64,000 bases of DNA from Dyadobacter luticola (GTDB taxonomy: Bacteria; Bacteroidota; Bacteroidia; Cytophagales; Spirosomataceae): NCBI RefSeq assembly GCF_005860805.1, contig NZ_VCEJ01000004.1, forward strand, positions 1,054,001 to 1,118,000. Reading direction: 5' to 3'. Positions 59,854 through 64,000 of this stretch are shown one piece after another (within the stretch, counting starts at the first letter, position 1; every line of letters begins with the position of its first letter). The notes beneath the pieces are model-generated. The model saw only the letters and a program-made list of their open reading frames with translations, was not told the DNA's origin and did no database searches. The position numbers and the translations under genes were made by a program.

Positions 59854-59880
59854 TAGAATTGATCTTATATTTTTAAAAAT

Positions 59881-59910
59881 CAAATGTATGTAGAAAAAAA
59901 ATATAAACAA
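59881..59910 (-). promoter_or_regulatory. Predicted cold-shock gene promoter
   Basis: On the minus strand TTG (59908-59910), 19-base spacer, then TACATTTG (59881-59888): a full match to the Bacteroidota promoter pattern, 28 bases before the ATG. Confidence 0.7.
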
Positions 59911-59964
59911 GACAAAAGCTTCGTCACTTAGATTAATTCTTAATAATTTAACAGTCACCCAGGC

Positions 59965-60951
59965 ATGCCCATCATATATTCAGAAGAGCCAATTTCCCCC
60001 AAATGGTTGCCTAATGGGCATTTTCAGAGCATTTATCCCGCACTTTTCAGGAAGGTGAGCGGAATAAAATATTCCCGTGAAAAAATTGTAACAGAGGATG
60101 AAGATTTCTTGGATCTCGACTGGTCGTACGCCGGTAAAGCGCCTTCTGAGCGGCTGGTGATCCTTTCTCACGGCCTGGAAGGAAACAGTACCCGCCAGTA
60201 TATTCTGGGGATGGTGAAGATTCTGAACCAGGCTGGCTTCGATTGCCTCGCCTGGAACTTCCGGGGCTGCGGCGGCGAGATGAATAACGCTCCGCGATTT
60301 TATCACAGCGGCGCGACCGAGGACTTAAATCATGTGATTGAGCATGCTTTTTCTAAAAAATACCAGGAAATTTTCCTGGCCGGATTTAGTCTGGGAGGTA
60401 ACCTGACACTCAAATTTCTGGGCGAGCAGGGTGGAGGTATCGATAGAAGAATTGTGAAAGCGATGGTTTTCAGCGTGCCGATGGACTTGAAAGCTTGCAG
60501 CCTCGCTATTATCCAGCCGCAGAACAGCATTTATATGCACCGTTTTCTGAAATCATTGAATCCGAAAGTGAAGTCCAAAGCAGCGGTTTTTCCGGATTTG
60601 ATCACATTGAAAGACAAAAACACGATCCGCACATTGTATGATTTTGACCATCATTATACTGCGCCGATCCACGGTTTCAAAAGCGCCGACGATTATTATG
60701 AGCAATGCAGTTCTATGCATTTCGTAGAAGATATAGCAATCCCTACCATGATTGTCCATGCAGCAAATGATCCCATCGTCCCGGTTGAAAGTTTGCCTAT
60801 CAAAGACATTGAAAAGAACCCCAACATTACCCTGATGATCACGCGCGGCGGTGGTCATTGCGGATTTCGTCCTGCCAAACTGGTTGATGATTTCTACTGG
60901 TCTGAAAAGGCTGCGCTTGAATTTTTTAGTGAGGATCAGGCAGAAAAATGA
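59965..60951 (+). CDS. YheT-family alpha/beta hydrolase
   Basis: A 328-residue alpha/beta-fold hydrolase. The start (YSEEPISPKWLPNGHFQSIYPALFRK) is the typical YheT/ABHD1-3 opening. The oxyanion segment is LVILSHGLEGNSTRQYILG, the nucleophile elbow is AGFSLGGNLTLKFLGEQ (Ser at about residue 140), and acid and His lie in IVHAANDPIVP and GGGHCGFRPA. The triad is complete. Bacterial relatives are carboxylesterases of unknown physiological substrate; animal relatives act on phospholipids. Single gene. Confidence 0.9.
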   Translation: MPIIYSEEPISPKWLPNGHFQSIYPALFRKVSGIKYSREKIVTEDEDFLDLDWSYAGKAPSERLVILSHGLEGNSTRQYILGMVKILNQAGFDCLAWNFRGCGGEMNNAPRFYHSGATEDLNHVIEHAFSKKYQEIFLAGFSLGGNLTLKFLGEQGGGIDRRIVKAMVFSVPMDLKACSLAIIQPQNSIYMHRFLKSLNPKVKSKAAVFPDLITLKDKNTIRTLYDFDHHYTAPIHGFKSADDYYEQCSSMHFVEDIAIPTMIVHAANDPIVPVESLPIKDIEKNPNITLMITRGGGHCGFRPAKLVDDFYWSEKAALEFFSEDQAEK

Positions 60952-61057
60952 CTATTTCCATACAATCCATGACTTTTCGAACCTATCACTGCAATTCAAT
61001 CCGACATTAAATCAATCCAAAGATTATTTTGTTAGCGTCATATCGGAAACAGATTTG

Positions 61058-61065
61058 TAATTTTG
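61058..61065 (+). promoter_or_regulatory. Predicted serBA promoter (-7 box)
   Basis: TAATTTTG matches TAnnTTTG, 101-108 bases before the ATG at 61166. The nearest upstream TTG (61029-61031) is 26 bases away, slightly too far, so support is partial. Confidence 0.4.
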
Positions 61066-61165
61066 CGGCACGAAGCAGCTCCTGCTGCCCGCAGCACTTC
61101 ACAAGACAAACTGACCGATAGACATTTATTTAAGTTAACTCGATTATTCAGTTATTTCCTGCTTC

Positions 61166-63073
61166 ATGTCCACATTAACACTTAATCCGGCACCATACAT
61201 TATCATTGATTTCGACAGCACTTTTACGAAAGTGGAAGGGTTGGACGAGCTCGCTGCAATCGCCTTGAAAGGTCATCCCGAGCGGGACCAGATCGTTCAG
61301 AAGATTTCGGATCTTACGAACAAGGGGATGAATGGTGAAATGTCGTTTGCCGAGGGTTTGCGCCAGCGAATCGCACTTTTGAAAGCCAACCGGTCGCATA
61401 TCGACAGCCTGGTTGATTTTTTGAGGACAAAGGTTTCGGATTCTTTTCAAAGAAACGCCCAGTTTCTGACCGAAAATGCGGAGCAGATTTTTATCGTATC
61501 GAGCGGATTTAAAGAGTTTATCGTGCCGGTGGCGACCAGTCTGGGCATTCTTCCGGATCATGTTTATGCCAACGAATTTATCTTCGACGAAGAAGGCAAC
61601 ATTATCGGCATCGACGAAGACAATGTGCTGTCGATGGACGGCGGAAAAATCAAAATTTTATCAGCATTGAACCTGTCGGGCGACGTTTACGCGATCGGCG
61701 ACGGGTATACGGATTATGAATTAAAGGCTTCCGGGCTTGCAAACCGCTTTTATGCATTTACAGAAAATGTGGAAAGGCCTCGCGTGCTGGCAGTTGCGGA
61801 CCATATTGCCACTTCGTTTGACGACTTTTTATATGATAATAAGTTGGCGAGAAGTCAATCTTATCCAAAGAGCCGCATCAAAGTTTTACTGCTCGAAAAC
61901 GTACACCCTGCGGCATTGAAGGCCTTCGAAAGTGAAGGTTTTAATGTAGAGTTTATCAAAGGTGCATTGGACGAGGATGAGCTTTGCGAGAAGATTAAGG
62001 ATGTTTCGATCATCGGTATCCGCTCCAAAACAACGATTTCCAAGCGTGTTCTGGAAAATGCAAACCGTCTGATGGCAATCGGCGCATTTTGCATCGGCAC
62101 CAATCAAATTGACCTGGAAGAAGCGGCGCAGCGTGGTATTGCGGTTTTCAATGCACCTTATAGCAACACCCGCTCGGTGGTGGAGCTGGCGGTGGGAGAG
62201 ATGATTTTACTGATCCGTAACATTGTTGGAAAAAGTAACTCATTGCACCAGGGAATTTGGGATAAATCGGCGAGCGGCAGCTTTGAAATCCGGGGCAAAA
62301 AACTGGGTATGGTGGGCTACGGCAGCATTGGTACCCAACTTTCGGTTGTGGCCGAGGCGCTGGGGATGGAGGTGCATTTTTATGATGAAGTTGAAAAATT
62401 ATCGATAGGCAATGCCAAGAAAGTGAATTCACTGGAAGAGCTGCTCGCGATTTCGGATGTAATCAGTATGCACGTGGACGGCAGGAAGGAAAATACCAAC
62501 CTGATCGGGAAACGTGAATTTGACCTGATGAAAGATGGCGTGATTTTTCTGAATTTGTCCCGGGGGCATGTCGTGGACATTCACGCGCTAGCCGAGGCGG
62601 TAAAGAGCGGAAAAGTGGCGGGAGCCGGCGTGGACGTTTTCCCGACTGAGCCCAAAACCAATGATGAGCCATTTATCAGCGAACTTGCCGGCTTGCCAAA
62701 TGTGATCCTGACGCCGCATATCGGTGGAAGTACTGAGGAAGCGCAGGAAAATATCGGTCATTTTGTGCCTTCCAAATTGCTGGAATTCATGAATAACGGT
62801 AGTTCTTACGGCAGCGTAAATTTCCCTGAGGTACAGTTGCCAAAGCTGAAAGATTCGCACCGTTTGCTGCATATCCACGCTAACATTCCGGGTATGTTGG
62901 CGAAACTGAACCATATTTTCGCCAAAAATAACATTAACATCACCGGTCAATATCTTAAAACGAACGAGCATATTGGTTATGTGATCGTGGATATTGCGAA
63001 GGGATATAATGAGGAATTTATTCAGGAAGTGAAGGAAATTGAAGGAACGATCAGGTTTAGAATGCTTTATTAA
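61166..63073 (+). CDS. serA: Fused phosphoserine phosphatase (SerB) and D-3-phosphoglycerate dehydrogenase (SerA)
   Basis: Serine biosynthesis: oxidation of 3-phosphoglycerate and, in the same chain, dephosphorylation of phosphoserine. Residues 1-225 are a HAD phosphatase with complete motifs: Asp15-Phe-Asp17-Ser-Thr19, SSGFKEF (motif II) and GDGYTDYE (motif IV). Residues about 235-555 are SerA: NAD turn GMVGYGSIG (about 381), catalytic Arg in NLSRGHVVD, Glu in DVFPTEPK, His in TPHIGGSTEEAQENIG (about 516). An ACT-like domain ends the protein (about 562-635, HIHANIPGMLAKLNHIFAKNNINI), suited to serine feedback. A separate SerA is usually about 400 residues; here 635. SerC follows 9 bases later. 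Confidence 0.93.
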   Translation: MSTLTLNPAPYIIIDFDSTFTKVEGLDELAAIALKGHPERDQIVQKISDLTNKGMNGEMSFAEGLRQRIALLKANRSHIDSLVDFLRTKVSDSFQRNAQFLTENAEQIFIVSSGFKEFIVPVATSLGILPDHVYANEFIFDEEGNIIGIDEDNVLSMDGGKIKILSALNLSGDVYAIGDGYTDYELKASGLANRFYAFTENVERPRVLAVADHIATSFDDFLYDNKLARSQSYPKSRIKVLLLENVHPAALKAFESEGFNVEFIKGALDEDELCEKIKDVSIIGIRSKTTISKRVLENANRLMAIGAFCIGTNQIDLEEAAQRGIAVFNAPYSNTRSVVELAVGEMILLIRNIVGKSNSLHQGIWDKSASGSFEIRGKKLGMVGYGSIGTQLSVVAEALGMEVHFYDEVEKLSIGNAKKVNSLEELLAISDVISMHVDGRKENTNLIGKREFDLMKDGVIFLNLSRGHVVDIHALAEAVKSGKVAGAGVDVFPTEPKTNDEPFISELAGLPNVILTPHIGGSTEEAQENIGHFVPSKLLEFMNNGSSYGSVNFPEVQLPKLKDSHRLLHIHANIPGMLAKLNHIFAKNNINITGQYLKTNEHIGYVIVDIAKGYNEEFIQEVKEIEGTIRFRMLY

Positions 63074-63082
63074 TTTTCAAAA

Positions 63083-64000
63083 ATGTCACTAACCTATTTT
63101 ACCCCCGGCCCTGCGCAGCTTTATCCAACCTTTGAGAAACATTTACAAACATTTGTAAGTGAGCAGCTTGGCTCGATTTCTCACCGCAGTCAGCAGTACC
63201 GGGATTTACATAAATTCACCGTAGACCAGCTGCGGATTTTATTGAATGTGCCTGATACCCATGCGATTCTCTTCCTCGGGTCTGCTTCCGAGGCTTGGGA
63301 GCGGATTTTGTTCAGCTGCGTAGAGTTGGAAAGTTTTCATTTGGTAAATGGTTCGTTTTCGAAAAAGTTTTACGACTACTCCAATGCGCTGAATAAATAT
63401 GCCCATAAGTTGGAAAAACCTATGGGTGAAGGATTTATAGCGAGTGAAATTGAAGTACCCCAGTATGCGGAGCTAATCTGTGTGACGCACAATGAAACCA
63501 GTTCAGGCGTACAAATGCCGGTTTCTGAAATCCATAAGTTGAAGCAAAAGCATCCGACTAAATTCATTGCCGTGGATATGGTGTCGTCCGCGCCCTATCC
63601 TGAACTGGATTATAGCCTGATCGATACTGCGTTTTTTTCGGTGCAAAAAGCATTTGGTATGCCAGCCGGTTTGGGGGTTTGGATTGTAAGTGAAAGATGT
63701 TTGGAGAAGGCAGAGTACATCAAAACGCAATATTCGATCGGTGCGCACAATGATTTGCCGACGCTCTGGAAAAATGCGCTGAACAATGAAACTCCGGCAA
63801 CACCAAATGTGATGGGGATTTATTTGTTAGGAAAAATTGCGGAGGATTTTAATCGGATTGGTGTAAAGAACATTCGGAAAGAGACGGAGCAAAAAGCTTC
63901 CATGCTTTATAAGTTTATTGATAAAGCGACGGGTTTTTCAGCATTTGTAAAAGATAAAGCGAGCCGCTCGCAAACGGTGATTGTTACCGATACAATTTCA
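63083..64000 (+). CDS. serC: Phosphoserine aminotransferase-like class V aminotransferase (C-terminus outside window)
   Basis: Partial; 306 codons from the ATG at 63083, open at the window end. The start is MSLTYFTPGPAQLYPTFEKH, with SISHRSQQYRDLHKFT next: the class V opening (TPGPxxL and a SHRS arginine region). ILFLGSASEAWERILF, CVTHNETSSGVQMP, FIAVDMVSSAPYPELDY (cofactor Asp) and FFSVQKAFGMPAGLGVWIV (pyridoxal-phosphate Lys in VQKAFG) support a pyridoxal-phosphate fold-type I transaminase. Joined to the SerB-SerA gene with a 9-base gap, it would convert 3-phosphohydroxypyruvate to phosphoserine, completing the route. A related serine-glyoxylate type is less likely in this context. Confidence 0.85.
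   Translation, partial: MSLTYFTPGPAQLYPTFEKHLQTFVSEQLGSISHRSQQYRDLHKFTVDQLRILLNVPDTHAILFLGSASEAWERILFSCVELESFHLVNGSFSKKFYDYSNALNKYAHKLEKPMGEGFIASEIEVPQYAELICVTHNETSSGVQMPVSEIHKLKQKHPTKFIAVDMVSSAPYPELDYSLIDTAFFSVQKAFGMPAGLGVWIVSERCLEKAEYIKTQYSIGAHNDLPTLWKNALNNETPATPNVMGIYLLGKIAEDFNRIGVKNIRKETEQKASMLYKFIDKATGFSAFVKDKASRSQTVIVTDTIS

Noticed and set aside
59854..59958. N-terminal extension of the cold-shock protein
   Set aside because: Crosses a full promoter match and gives a hydrophobic leader not found in CspA proteins.

Overview
The window looks like a chromosomal segment of a Bacteroidota bacterium, most likely a Cytophagales/Spirosomaceae member close to Dyadobacter. Support: -7 promoter boxes of the Bacteroidota type (TAnnTTTG, sometimes with TTG 17-23 nt upstream), few Shine-Dalgarno sites, a HmuY lipoprotein with a TonB receptor, a long IleS of the Bacteroidota type, and many small Bacteroidota families. 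I see no rRNA, tRNA, CRISPR array, IS element or prophage. Coding density is high and no gene-free stretch exceeds 300 bases.

Layout. 1-2446: a partial SDR gene, galU and a GHMP kinase resembling plant glucuronokinases. 2592-6655: YceI, a LolA-like secreted protein, atpG and atpA. 6945-9839: FKBP isomerase and a tail-specific protease. 9905-16333: RND efflux operon (outer-membrane factor, pump, adaptor) and a small secreted protein. 16592-17829: acetyltransferase and YdeI/DUF1801 pair. 17947-22704: heme/iron uptake block (HmuY-like lipoprotein, TonB receptor, YceI, small conserved protein). 22963-27056: JmjC/cupin-like oxygenase, uvrB, a MazF-type toxin-antitoxin pair and a nucleotidase. 27220-32142: ileS with a downstream SDR and two small unknown genes. 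32349-36907: carbonic anhydrase, PepSY membrane protein, GH16 glucanase, a bile-acid-symporter-family transporter and DUF4230. 36938-41972: a glutamine-synthetase-like ligase, SDR, aldehyde dehydrogenase, glutamine amidotransferase and PyrR-like gene, which could form a gamma-glutamylated amine or amino-alcohol breakdown route. 41996-48503: GH36 alpha-galactosidase, kup, then divergent mntH and a DtxR/MntR-family regulator. 48514-57122: LptF/G permease, EamA transporter and a surface-glycan cluster (two polyprenyl-phosphate glycosyltransferases, two large membrane proteins, an MBOAT acyltransferase). 57214-61000: GroES-like protein, aldo/keto reductase, polysaccharide deacetylase, cold-shock protein and YheT-type hydrolase. 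61166-64000: a SerB-SerA fusion and a SerC-like aminotransferase running off the end.

The most interesting signals are: (1) a shared motif, AGTCTAAA, forming a palindrome between mntH and the DtxR-family gene and recurring before the TonB heme receptor (twice) and the PepSY gene, suggesting an unannotated metal regulon; (2) a dyad-symmetric element at 39161-39270 built from units of exactly 10 bp; (3) the ligase/SDR/ALDH/amidotransferase operon; (4) the SerB-SerA fusion beside serC; (5) the paired GtrB-like and putative GT-C genes. All functions come from reading motifs and family resemblance by eye; no database search was run.
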